DNA from: JAJDTT01 sp022827025
GTDB taxonomy: Bacteria; Acidobacteriota; UBA6911; RPQK01; JAJDTT01
Direction of reading: 5' to 3'
NCBI GenBank assembly: GCA_965203535.1
Contig: OZ241897.1
Span: 5,704,001-5,768,000 of the forward strand
Length of the DNA stretch: 64,000 bases
In this document: piece after piece, positions 1 to 8,083 of the stretch
Position numbering within the stretch: position 1 is the stretch's first letter
How the letters are laid out: every line of letters begins with the position of its first letter
Made by a program: the position numbers and the translations under genes
The notes under the pieces: generated by a model
The model's input: the letters and a program-made list of their open reading frames with translations, nothing else
The model's database searches: none
What the model was told of the DNA's origin: nothing

Positions 1-1927
1 GCAGATCGCCTTCGAGCCGCAGCAGCGTCATATCGCCGTTGGCCTGCCCGGCCTCGGTGAACCCTGTGGTCGCAAGCAGACGCGCCCCCTCGGTTTGCGG
101 TGCGCTGCGTAAGCCCGGCGGTTCTCCGTTACAGGTTCGCGTCTGGTAGAACCAGTACGCTGTCACGCTCCGGGCTTCCTCCTCGGTTTGCACGCAGTGG
201 GCCGCGGTGAGAAAGTAGGGCGTGAAGTCCCGCCGGCTGTTGTTCAGCACCGTGCCCGAACAGGCTCCGCTGGTGCCTTCGCTTGTCTCAAAGAATATCC
301 GTCCGACTCCAGTTGCGGAACTCGACCATTCTGAGTGGCAGGTCACATCCAGGTGACAGTCCGAAGCGTCGGTTTCCGCCGTTGCCGTGATTGTACCCTC
401 GGCGACGACGCCCGTATCGTATACGGCTACCGAAACGAAGTAGGTTCCAGGTCGAAGGGGCGGATCGGAGCGCCGGGTGATGCCGATCCGTTCGTAGTCC
501 GCGTAGTCAAAGCCATCTCTCCCAGCCCGAGGGTCATTGTCCTCGCCATGGCGGACAAACAGAGCCACTTCGGCATCTGCCTCCAGCGTGAAGGCTACAA
601 GGGTGGCGTCCTCGGGAACCGCCAGCCGGAACGAGTAGTGACTCCCGGAGAAAAGCGTCGGAGAGTCAACCGGACCCAAACGGAAGTCGGCAGGGATTCC
701 GGGCGTGAGCGGTCCGCCGCTTATCGATCCTGGATCCTCTCCGTCACGTTCCACTTCCGCCGTCAGCGTGCACTCGGCGACCACGCCGGTATCCTTGAGA
801 GCTACCGAGACAAAGTAAGATCCGGCTTGAAGTGGCGGGTCGGACTCGGGAGTAACGATGATCTCCTCATTACCCGTATCTCCCTCCGATACGTAGTCAT
901 GGACAACCCTCCCATCCTGTAGTTCGTTGTTCTCGCCATAGCGGACGTACATATCCACGTCGACATCGGGATCGGCGGATTCCAGCGTGAAGGTGACTCG
1001 AGTAGCGTCGTCGGGAACGACAAGCCGGAACGAGTTATTTCCGGCGAACAGTGTCGGGGAGTCAACCGGACCCCTACGGAACTCGACGGGCCGCCCGGGT
1101 GGGAGCCTCGGCGGGAGCCTCTTCGCCGCTTTCGGGCGCAACGGGTCCAGGGAAGCGGACCGCTTGACCGACTGTATTGACTCGTCCAGCGACGGCGGAT
1201 TCGACCCTGTTCCCACCGCAACCTCGATCGGGCCGGCATGCAACCGTCTTTCCGATTCCTGGCGGTCTGAGCTTGCCGACCCGGCTTCCACTTCGGTTCC
1301 GAAAGCATCGTCCCAGATATGGCTGATGGCAACGATTTGAAACGGCACGGCGTCTGTTGCGGCCGCATCATCCGGCAGATACTCGATCGTCACACTGTCG
1401 CCGACAACGATGCCGCTCCAGAAGTCTCCGTCTCCGTACCGACCCGAGCCGCCGTAGGGCCCGACGACCTGCCCGCTCTGCGAGTGGAGCCAGAGACTAC
1501 CCGCCCCGATGGCGAAGTCTCGAAAGTGGACGCGCATGGCGCGAGCACTGGGAGAGGTCACCCTCAGGCGCCAAAGGCGGCCGGAAGCGGTCGATTGCCA
1601 CGCTCCCTTGGCGGTTGTCATGACGGTCCCCCCGGAGTGCCTCAGCGTAACCACCCCCGGTGGTAACTGACGATGAACGCCGATGACGGGAGGTCGGCCC
1701 TGTTGCGGCTGAAAACGCTGCAAGTCGTCGGGGCTCAGTAGCGGTAAAATAGCTGTCGCAGGCGACGGAAGACTCAGTCTCAGGCTGGGCGGCCGGACCG
1801 CTGCTGCCTTCGACCGCTGTTGTTTTTCCAGAACCAGCGGCCCGATTCGTTGGCTCCAGATCGACTGCATAAGCAGACCGAACGCCAGAACCAAGAAAAT
1901 TCCGCAACGGCATAAAAATTTCTTCAT
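1..1927 (-). CDS. Secreted trypsin-like serine protease with two pre-peptidase (PPC) domains, C-terminus off the window edge
   Basis: The minus frame is open from the ATG at 1927 to the left edge, giving 642 visible residues without a stop. The N-terminus (MKKFLCRCGIFLVLAFGLL) is a signal peptide. Two repeated beta-sandwich blocks follow, each starting GPVDSPTLF and containing SYFVSVAL or TYFVSVAV; these match bacterial pre-peptidase C-terminal domains. A chymotrypsin-fold domain then shows TAAHC with the catalytic His at residue 577 and a GDMTLLRL segment that should hold the catalytic Asp. The Ser region lies outside the window. The order PPC-PPC-protease is unusual because PPC domains are more often C-terminal. 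AAGGAG at 1942-1947 lies 14 bases before this ATG. The role is probably extracellular proteolysis. The frame and His motif are seen directly; the substrate is unknown. Confidence 0.82.
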   Translation of the reverse strand, partial: MKKFLCRCGIFLVLAFGLLMQSIWSQRIGPLVLEKQQRSKAAAVRPPSLRLSLPSPATAILPLLSPDDLQRFQPQQGRPPVIGVHRQLPPGVVTLRHSGGTVMTTAKGAWQSTASGRLWRLRVTSPSARAMRVHFRDFAIGAGSLWLHSQSGQVVGPYGGSGRYGDGDFWSGIVVGDSVTIEYLPDDAAATDAVPFQIVAISHIWDDAFGTEVEAGSASSDRQESERRLHAGPIEVAVGTGSNPPSLDESIQSVKRSASLDPLRPKAAKRLPPRLPPGRPVEFRRGPVDSPTLFAGNNSFRLVVPDDATRVTFTLESADPDVDVDMYVRYGENNELQDGRVVHDYVSEGDTGNEEIIVTPESDPPLQAGSYFVSVALKDTGVVAECTLTAEVERDGEDPGSISGGPLTPGIPADFRLGPVDSPTLFSGSHYSFRLAVPEDATLVAFTLEADAEVALFVRHGEDNDPRAGRDGFDYADYERIGITRRSDPPLRPGTYFVSVAVYDTGVVAEGTITATAETDASDCHLDVTCHSEWSSSATGVGRIFFETSEGTSGACSGTVLNNSRRDFTPYFLTAAHCVQTEEEARSVTAYWFYQTRTCNGEPPGLRSAPQTEGARLLATTGFTEAGQANGDMTLLRLEGDL

Positions 1928-2093
1928 TACAGTCTCATGTACTCCTTCAGCTTTCCTTCGAAATATTCACCGGAGTCGTCGCCCATCCCCGAGATGCCTG
2001 GGAATCCGACCGGGATCCGGTGGGCGTGGGGATCGTCCGGTCCGCCCGGGCAACGAAAAGAAGGGAGAGCCTTCTTTTGCTCCTCACTGAACT

Positions 2094-2265
2094 ATCGAGG
2101 GATCGAGGGATCGAGGGATCGAGGGATCGAGGGATCGAGGGATCGAGGGATCGAGGGATCGAGGGATCGAGGGATCGAGGGATCGAGGGATCGAGGGATC
2201 GAGGGATCGAGGGATCGAGGGATCGAGGGATCGAGGGATCGAGGGATCGAGGGATCGAGGGATCG
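2094..2265. repeat. 8-bp tandem repeat, about 21.5 copies
   Basis: The unit ATCGAGGG (other strand CGATCCCT) is repeated without interruption for 172 bp. An 8-base period is not a multiple of three, so the array does not encode a constant frame. It lies 167-338 bp upstream of the protease start at 1927. The related copy at 5166-5181 has only two units, so the array has expanded here. Slippage could change its length and alter leader or promoter spacing; this is inference. Confidence 0.95.
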
Positions 2266-2349
2266 CTTTCTTCACTTTAACCGATTCCCGAAGAATTGTC
2301 GTGGACGACGCATTGCAATGAATGATCTTCCCGGCACTGGATGACCCAA
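2262..2349 (-). repeat. Shared upstream segment, copy 1 (inverted match to 5083-5181)
   Basis: The reverse complement of this stretch matches 5083-5169 with about six differences in roughly 90 bases, then continues into the 8-bp repeat. Relative to its downstream gene (the protease, minus strand) it has the same orientation as copy 2 has to the cytochrome gene at 5286. It may be a duplicated leader or promoter, or the arms of an inverted duplication around the integrase segment. Confidence 0.85.
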
Positions 2350-2684
2350 AGTCGCGAAGGGTACCATCAAGAAGTTGGGATTGTCTATGGAATAAATGAT
2401 TATAGTTGGATCGTAACTGGTGAGCCAGATCACCGCCGCGTGCCGCCACTTCATCAAGTCTCTCTCCAGCGCGTCAGCGTGCCATTTGTGGGTCATGCCC
2501 ATGGTCCGGGCCTTCCCACAGGGCTTCCTTGATTGAATCAGATACATCGTCCAGTTAAGTCCAGTATTACCCATAAGTGTCTATATTGGATTGACTTACG
2601 ACTATATAGGACATCCGGTCCTGTCCTATGCTAATCCGCTCCGTCCCCTTGAATCCACGATATTATGGGGGTATAGTGGTAGGT
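2350..2684. other. Gene-poor stretch between the shared segment and the integrase
   Basis: This is locally AT-richer than its surroundings. A 100-codon minus-strand reading frame (2272-2574) crosses it and the shared repeat, but it has no recognisable motif and is not called as a gene. It probably holds the integrase promoter and an attachment site; no clear att core could be identified. Confidence 0.4.
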
Positions 2685-3953
2685 ATGCGACTTACAAAAC
2701 GACCCCTGAAACACAAGCCCCGCGGGCAGCATCCCCTCAACGCCCTGACGCCGGCCTTCGTGCGCAACGTGAGCCAGTCCGGACGCTACTGCGACGGTCA
2801 GGGACTCTATCTCGACGTGCGTCCCACGGGCAGCCGGGGCTGGATCCAGCGCCTCACGATCCGGGGCCGCCGAACCGAGCTCGGGCTCGGCGGATTCCCC
2901 CTGGTTTCGCTCAAGGAAGCGCGCGAGAAGGCGTTCGCGAACCGGAAGCTGGCCCGCGACGGGGGCGACCCCCGGGCCGAGAAGCGGCGGGCCGAGTCGA
3001 TGCCCACCTTCGCGGACGCCTCCCGGACGGTCTGGAAACAGTTGCGGCCGGGCTGGCGCTCGCCCCTGCATGCGCGGCTCTGGCTGGGAAGCCTGGAGCG
3101 CCACGTCTTCCCTCACATCGGGAAGATGCCGATTGCGGAGGTGACGAGTGCGGATGTGATCGGGATTCTCGCTCCGCTCTGGCACGAGAAGGCGCCGACC
3201 GCCCGGAAGCTGCGCCAGCGCATCCGTGCGGTCCTGGAGTGGGCCGTGGCGATGGAACTTCGGCCCGACAACCCGTGCGACCGGATCGGTCCGGTGCTCG
3301 GTGTGCAGGGGAACGCCGTGCGACACATGCGGGCGTTGCCTCACGGTGAAGTGGCCTCCGCACTCCGGACGGTGCGGGCGTCGAACGCGCGCCCGGTGGT
3401 GAAGCTGGTGTTCGAGTTCCTGGTGCTGACGGCGACACGGTCCGGCGAAGTCCGTGGAGCCGTCTGGAGGGAGATCGACCGGGACGAGGGGGTGTGGACC
3501 ATTCCGGCCCGGCGCACGAAGGGGAATCGGGAGCACCGGGTTCCGCTCAGTCGCAGTGCGCTGGAGATCCTCAAGGAGGCGAAAGTGCTCGGTCGGGGCA
3601 ACCGGCTCGTTTTTCCAAGGGTGGGAGGAAAGCCAATCGGGAACACGGCCATGTCGGAACTGCTCCGGGGGTTGAGGATCGCGGCGGTTCCGCACGGCTT
3701 CCGGTCCAGCTTTCGCGACTGGGCGGCCGAGGAGACGGATCATCCGCGCGAGGTGGCGGAGGCGGCGTTGGCGCACAAGGTGCGCAACCCGATCGAGGCG
3801 GCCTACCGGCGCACTGACCTGTTCGAGCGCCGACGCCGGCTCATGGACGACTGGGCGAGCTATCTGGCTGGCGGGAGTCGGCAACCGGCGTCCGGGAGCT
3901 CGAACTGGACCGCTGAAAAGTGGGGTTCGGTGCCGATCCGGGAGTGTAAGTGA
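2685..3953 (+). CDS. P4-type tyrosine integrase
   Basis: This is a site-specific recombinase of the phage P4 / genomic-island type (422 aa from this ATG). The N-terminal arm-binding domain (DUF4102-like) has the typical GLYLDVRPTGSRGW and LGLGGFPLVSLKEAR segments. The core-binding domain follows, then the catalytic domain with R252 (TATRSGEVRG), K279 (RRTKGNREHR), H337-x-x-R340 (HGFRSSFRDW) and the nucleophile Y374 (AAYRRTDLFE), so all key residues are present. An ATG 57 bp upstream (2628) is a possible alternative start; neither start has a strong ribosome site. No intact tRNA lies beside it in the window, though such integrases usually target tRNA genes. The gene lies between inverted copies of the 2262-2349 / 5083-5181 segment. 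Confidence 0.92.
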   Translation: MRLTKRPLKHKPRGQHPLNALTPAFVRNVSQSGRYCDGQGLYLDVRPTGSRGWIQRLTIRGRRTELGLGGFPLVSLKEAREKAFANRKLARDGGDPRAEKRRAESMPTFADASRTVWKQLRPGWRSPLHARLWLGSLERHVFPHIGKMPIAEVTSADVIGILAPLWHEKAPTARKLRQRIRAVLEWAVAMELRPDNPCDRIGPVLGVQGNAVRHMRALPHGEVASALRTVRASNARPVVKLVFEFLVLTATRSGEVRGAVWREIDRDEGVWTIPARRTKGNREHRVPLSRSALEILKEAKVLGRGNRLVFPRVGGKPIGNTAMSELLRGLRIAAVPHGFRSSFRDWAAEETDHPREVAEAALAHKVRNPIEAAYRRTDLFERRRRLMDDWASYLAGGSRQPASGSSNWTAEKWGSVPIRECK

Positions 3954-3995
3954 GACAATGGACCCGAGTTACATCCCGGAGGCTTTTTGACTTAC

Positions 3996-4182
3996 ACCTC
4001 CGATTTCCCCGATCTCTTTGCTGATCAAGCAGTTACGGCCACATTCCGGGCTTCGCCGCGCCCGCACGGGGAAATCGGAGGTGGACGGGAGCGACCCCCC
4101 CTTTTTGCTGCCCGGTGCGGGCGCGGGGGTGCGGCGCAACTTACATTTGCGCCGCACCCCCTCGGGGGGGTCGCTCCCGTCC
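3996..4182. repeat. Nested perfect palindromes downstream of the integrase
   Basis: Three perfect inverted repeats lie in series: 3996-4010 with 4068-4082 (15 bp), 4083-4100 with 4165-4182 (18 bp, GGACGGGAGCGACCCCCC), and inside the latter 4126-4139 with 4147-4160 (14 bp stem, 7-base loop). The outer 18-bp arm recurs at 12605-12622. Such folded structures occur at recombination sites, replication origins of mobile elements and REP-type repeats; the role here is unknown. Confidence 0.85.
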
Positions 4183-4222
4183 AAATCATCCCTGGCGGGA
4201 AGGCCAAGAATGACACCCGTGA

Positions 4223-4417
4223 CGGGCAGGATGTTGCGCCGGGTCCGGACGGCGCGGCGTCCACGAACAACGGCTGGAGACCCTCAGGAAGCAGGCGGTG
4301 GAGAAGCTCCGCGCCCGCCGCGCTTACCACTGTCCGGACTGCGGCTATCGGAGCTTCCAGAGAGACTGTCCCCGCTGCGGTGAAGCCTGCGAGGCTGCGT
4401 CGCGGCCACCGTCATGA
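4223..4417 (+). pseudogene. Zinc-ribbon protein remnant
   Basis: A frame open from just after a stop at 4220-4222 encodes a basic helix-like stretch and then HCPDCGYRSF followed by DCPRCGEAC, a clear four-cysteine zinc ribbon (codons 4331-4377), ending with TGA at 4415-4417. No ATG is present in the open stretch; a GTG shortly before the ribbon is the only plausible start. It is best read as the 3' end of a disrupted gene or a very small zinc-binding protein. Its stop overlaps the ATG of the next small frame by four bases. The family is not recognised. Confidence 0.45.
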
Positions 4418-4563
4418 GCTTCGAGGACACCGGTGCCGGATACCGGAAGTTCCGGGCCGGGTTAGGAATGTTGCCCGTGCTGCGGATGTTTCGGCCATGG
4501 TGTGCTCTGGATACTGTCCCGCTGACGGATTTCCCACCTGTGGATTTGTGTCCTGTAGGATAA
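4414..4563 (+). CDS. Small hypothetical reading frame overlapping the zinc-ribbon stop
   Basis: This 49-codon frame starts at the ATG inside the ATGA overlap with the zinc-ribbon frame and ends at TAA 4561-4563, just before a hairpin pair. The protein starts MSFEDTGAGYRKF and has no recognisable domain. Only the coupled start and the following hairpin favour a real gene; chance is a serious alternative. Confidence 0.2.
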   Translation: MSFEDTGAGYRKFRAGLGMLPVLRMFRPWCALDTVPLTDFPPVDLCPVG

Positions 4564-4566
4564 ATT

Positions 4567-4649
4567 CTGCCGGGAGTGGTTCCCCGGCAGGAGATCACTC
4601 ATGGTAGTGATCGAAGAAGGGGCGGCGGGTGAACCGCCGCCCCTTCTTC
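4567..4649. terminator. Two consecutive strong hairpins
   Basis: The first stem is 4567-4574 with 4583-4590 (CTGCCGGG / CCCGGCAG). The second is 4613-4628 with 4634-4649, a perfect 16-bp GC-rich stem with a five-base loop. There is no long T run on either strand, so intrinsic termination is plausible but not certain. They separate the plus-strand remnants from the minus-strand GAF remnant. Confidence 0.55.
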
Positions 4650-4858
4650 GTCTCCGACCGGCTCTCCCGAACAGATCCCGATAAAGTGCAGTTGTTCGAC
4701 TCTGGCCAGGAACGGAATCCTCCACAGGGGACGAAGATCTCTTGCAGGACGGTGCGAACGTCGAGGCTCACGCTGATCCGCAGGATGGCGGCGCTGAGCT
4801 TGGAAATGCGATTCCGCAGCGCCTCGACCTCTTGCCTCACTTCGTCGGGACTCTGCAT
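4595..4858 (-). pseudogene. Truncated start of a GAF-type sensor protein
   Basis: An ATG at 4858 is preceded by a strong AAGGAGGGG site. The first ~40 residues (MQSPDEVRQEVEALRNRIS, then LSAAILRIS and TVLQEI) closely resemble the coiled-coil lead-in to the first GAF domain of bacterial GAF sensor kinases or cyclases. After LQEI the family resemblance stops and the frame ends at 4595, inside the hairpin region, with no GAF domain. I read this as the 5' end of a larger gene cut off by rearrangement. The similarity is from memory of the family pattern, not from a search. Confidence 0.4.
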
Positions 4859-5082
4859 TGACCCCTCCTTGCCGGACCCGGGACCGAGCTTCGGTTCAGC
4901 GTCCCCATGCATCGACACGAACCCAGAGCCGGGTGGGGGACGCATCGGGCTCTGCGGACTCCGATTAATGGCGATTTCGGCAAGCAATCCATAGGACTAT
5001 CAGCAGACAACGGGAATTGGTCAGACTGGAATCATTTCTCACATATACATCCCCCCCTTCTTCACGATACTCTTTAAGGGAA

Positions 5083-5181
5083 TTGGGTCATCCAGTGCCG
5101 TGAAGATCATTCATTGCAATGCGTCGTCCAAGACAATTCTTCGGGAATCGTCAAAGTGGACAAAGCGATCCCTCGATCCCT
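5083..5181 (+). repeat. Shared upstream segment, copy 2
   Basis: This is the partner of 2262-2349 in inverted orientation, about 93% identical by eye. It ends in only two units of the 8-bp repeat (CGATCCCT at 5166-5181), then TTCAGTG, which also follows the long array in copy 1. It lies about 105 bp upstream of the cytochrome-type gene at 5286. Confidence 0.85.
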
Positions 5182-5285
5182 CTTCAGTGCAGTAGGGAAC
5201 CCTTGCCGTTGGTCCGGCCGGGACAGCGGAGTCGGACGAACCCTCCCAACATTCGGTATCGAACGTCAACGTCAACTGGAGCCCG

Positions 5286-8075
5286 ATGAACGTTGTTAAA
5301 CAGGCGACCTATGTGTCGCTGATTCTGGCGACGATCGGCATCGGCATGGGGTTCCAGCGGTCCGGACCGATGTCGTCTTCCGCTCCGGCGGGAAACCGGA
5401 CCTGGTCCAGCTACTGGGCCTACGAACAGCAGCGCAGCCGGGCGCATCGGCGCATGAAAAACACCATGTACGCGTCCACGCCGGATCGCGCCGGAACGAC
5501 CCCCATGTGTCCCGTACTGAGCGATGGCCGACCGGGGCCGCCGATCGCGCTGGACATGCGCGGTGCCTACTTCAAGTCCGATGCCAGGAGGTATTCCATT
5601 ACAGCAGATGAAATAGAGTCGGACTCGAAATCGGCCCTGGACTTTTTTCTGAACCAAATCTCCGGACCCATCGTGCAGGCGAAATGCGTCAATTGCCATG
5701 TGGAGGGTGGAGTGTCCGGACACACACGCCTGATTCTCCACTCGTCTTCAAACTCCGACCATGGGACCCTCAACTTGGCGGTCTTCGAGAATTTCCTGGC
5801 CGACGTTGAAGGCGGCGCCACTCTGATCCTGAACAAGATCCAAGGCGTGGGTCACGGCGGCGGGATACAGGTGCCGGCCGGATCCGGCGACTTCGCCAAC
5901 ATGGAAACCTTCCTGGGCCTGCTGGGCTACGGTGACGATTCCGGTCCCGGTCTGTCCCCAGACACATTGTTCGACACGGTCACGATGGCGTCGCCGGGGA
6001 AGACGTTGTGGCGGGCCGCATTGATCTTCGGCGGAAGGATCCCGACCCGGGAGGAACGCGAGGCCGTTGAGAACGGCACCGAGGAGGACCTGCGGACGGC
6101 GATCCGGAATCTGATGACGGGGCCGGGATTTCACGAGTTCCTGATTCGGGCGAGCAACGACCGGTTGCTTACGGATTATTACCTTCGTAGGACTTTGATT
6201 TTTGGCAATGGCTCGAAATTCGTCGATTTGTCCAATCTGAGTTGGACGAGGATCAAGGCGTTACGCGATAGAGGCATCAGCGAGGAGAGGTACGATCCGG
6301 AATGGATGCGATGGTGGAAGTCAGTCCAGTACGGCTTCATACGCGCTCCACTCGAATTGGTCGCGCATGTCGTGGAGAACGATCTCCCGTATACGGAGGT
6401 TCTGACCGCCGACTACATCATGGCGAATCCGATGGCATCGGAAGGGTACGGCGCATCGACGCAATTCGAGGATACCGAAGACCGGCAGGAGTTCCGGCCT
6501 TCGGAGATCGCCCGTTATTACCGGGACGATGGATCGAAAGTTTTTGAAATCAATCACGATCTCGGGCTCCGCGTTATCGATCCCGGGAATCTGAGCACGG
6601 ATTACCCTCACGCCGGAATTCTCAATACGACCGTGTTCCTGTCGCGCTACCCCACGACTCCGACCAATCGCAACCGAGCCCGAGCGCGTTGGACCTACTA
6701 CCACTTCCTGGGCCTCGATATCGAGAAATCGGCTTCTCGGACAACCGACCCCGTCGCACTCGCCGATACCAATAACCCCACGATGAACAATTCCGCATGT
6801 ACGGTCTGCCATCGCGTTCTGGATCCCGTTGCCGGTGCTTTTCAGAACTACGGGGAAGAGGGCTTCTACCGGGATGAATGGGGAGGACAGGACTCGCTGG
6901 ACGAATTTTACAAGGAACCACCGGATGGCGCGTACACGCCCTATCGGCCCGGCGATAGTTGGTATCGGGACATGCGCGAACCCGGTTTCAACGGATTGAT
7001 CGCACCGGACGCGGAAAACAGTGTGCAGTGGTTGGCCGAGCAGATCGTGGCCGATGATCGGTTTGCCGAGGCTACAGTGAAGTTCTGGTGGCCGGCAATC
7101 ATGGGTATTGAGATCGCCACGCCACCGGAGGACGAAAGCGACACCGGCTACGAAGGGATGATGCTGACTTCCAATGCGCAAACCGCCGAGGTCGAGCGAC
7201 TCGCCGAAGCGTTCCGGTCAGGTATCGTGGGCGGAGACCCTTATAACCTGAAAGATCTCCTCGTGGAGATTGTGCTCTCGCCCTGGTTTCGAGCGGAATC
7301 GGTCTCTGACGACGATCCGGTGCGGTCGGTGGCGTTGCGGATTGCCGGAGCCGAGCGGATGCTCACGCCGGAGGAGTTAGCTTGGAAGACTCAAGCCATC
7401 ACCGGATACAGTTGGGGCCGAAAGGCTACAACGTACTGGGACCTCGATGATGGCAATTTTGGCGACTCTGTTGACTTGTTGACACGTTCTGAAGACTACC
7501 GTTTGCTTTACGGCGGAATCGACTCGGAAGCGGTCACGGAACGGGCGGGCGACATGACGGCGACGATGGCGGCGGTCGCCCAGAGCCATGCCCTCGAATC
7601 CAGTTGTGCCATTGTTCAACGCGAGTTCTTGCTTTGGCCGGATGAGAATCGGCGTCTATTTGGTGGGATCGACCAGAATGTGTCGCCGATTTCAGAGCGC
7701 GGCGCCAGAAAAATTCGTGAAAAGCTGGTCGAACTGCACGAGAATCTCCTCGGAGAGACCGTATCGCCCGATTCCCCCGATGTGGAGGCTGCGTTCCGCC
7801 TGTTCGTGGAGACGTGGGAACACAAACGCAACACAAGGGAGTGGCGGGACGAATTTATTGCATGTGAAGTTAGAGACGATTGGTATTTCGAAGGAATCGC
7901 TGACGATGTTCTGCAATACAACGAGGACGGCGATTTGGAATACGATAGGGAACGTGCACGCGAAATATTGGACGATGCTGACTGGCGGGACCGAGGCCGG
8001 GAAGATCCTATTGTCCGAACGTGGGTCGTAGTGCTTGCGTATTTGTTGACGGATTACCGGTACCTCTTTCTCTAG
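5286..8075 (+). CDS. Large secreted protein with two c-type heme motifs (DUF1549/DUF1588-like)
   Basis: A 929-residue protein with an N-terminal hydrophobic export segment (YVSLILATIGIGMGF). Two CXXCH heme-attachment motifs are visible: CVNCH at 134-138 and CTVCH at 505-509. The second sits in the context SACTVCHRVLDPVAGAFQNY, resembling the cytochrome-like modules of Planctomycetes, Verrucomicrobia and Acidobacteria proteins paired with DUF1501 partners (CxxCHxxxDPxGFAxENF type). The rest is alpha-helical and acidic with no familiar catalytic motif. The downstream DUF1501 gene begins eight bases after the stop, so the two are one transcription unit. The likely location is periplasmic or exported; the reaction and electron partner are unknown. 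The shared upstream segment lies just ahead. Family placement is moderately sure. Confidence 0.75.
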   Translation: MNVVKQATYVSLILATIGIGMGFQRSGPMSSSAPAGNRTWSSYWAYEQQRSRAHRRMKNTMYASTPDRAGTTPMCPVLSDGRPGPPIALDMRGAYFKSDARRYSITADEIESDSKSALDFFLNQISGPIVQAKCVNCHVEGGVSGHTRLILHSSSNSDHGTLNLAVFENFLADVEGGATLILNKIQGVGHGGGIQVPAGSGDFANMETFLGLLGYGDDSGPGLSPDTLFDTVTMASPGKTLWRAALIFGGRIPTREEREAVENGTEEDLRTAIRNLMTGPGFHEFLIRASNDRLLTDYYLRRTLIFGNGSKFVDLSNLSWTRIKALRDRGISEERYDPEWMRWWKSVQYGFIRAPLELVAHVVENDLPYTEVLTADYIMANPMASEGYGASTQFEDTEDRQEFRPSEIARYYRDDGSKVFEINHDLGLRVIDPGNLSTDYPHAGILNTTVFLSRYPTTPTNRNRARARWTYYHFLGLDIEKSASRTTDPVALADTNNPTMNNSACTVCHRVLDPVAGAFQNYGEEGFYRDEWGGQDSLDEFYKEPPDGAYTPYRPGDSWYRDMREPGFNGLIAPDAENSVQWLAEQIVADDRFAEATVKFWWPAIMGIEIATPPEDESDTGYEGMMLTSNAQTAEVERLAEAFRSGIVGGDPYNLKDLLVEIVLSPWFRAESVSDDDPVRSVALRIAGAERMLTPEELAWKTQAITGYSWGRKATTYWDLDDGNFGDSVDLLTRSEDYRLLYGGIDSEAVTERAGDMTATMAAVAQSHALESSCAIVQREFLLWPDENRRLFGGIDQNVSPISERGARKIREKLVELHENLLGETVSPDSPDVEAAFRLFVETWEHKRNTREWRDEFIACEVRDDWYFEGIADDVLQYNEDGDLEYDRERAREILDDADWRDRGREDPIVRTWVVVLAYLLTDYRYLFL

Positions 8076-8083
8076 GAAGTGAA

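Noticed and set aside
2094..2265. CRISPR array
   Set aside because: Units are contiguous with no spacers and only 8 bp long.
1937..2344. Frames encoding repeats of RDRGIEGS or SLDPSIPR through the 8-bp array
   Set aside because: They are the frame readings of a short DNA satellite; an 8-base unit rotates through all three frames and any open frame is accidental.
2272..2574. 100-codon minus-strand reading frame with some protein-like segments
   Set aside because: It runs through the duplicated upstream module and has no recognisable motif or supported start.
4126..4160. attC-like recombination site of an integron
   Set aside because: The stem is perfect and lacks the unpaired extrahelical bases and the RYYYAAC/GTTRRRY core pair expected of attC.
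3987..4607. 206-codon plus-strand reading frame
   Set aside because: Crosses three palindromes and overlaps the zinc-ribbon frame in another register; composition is low-complexity and no domain is seen.
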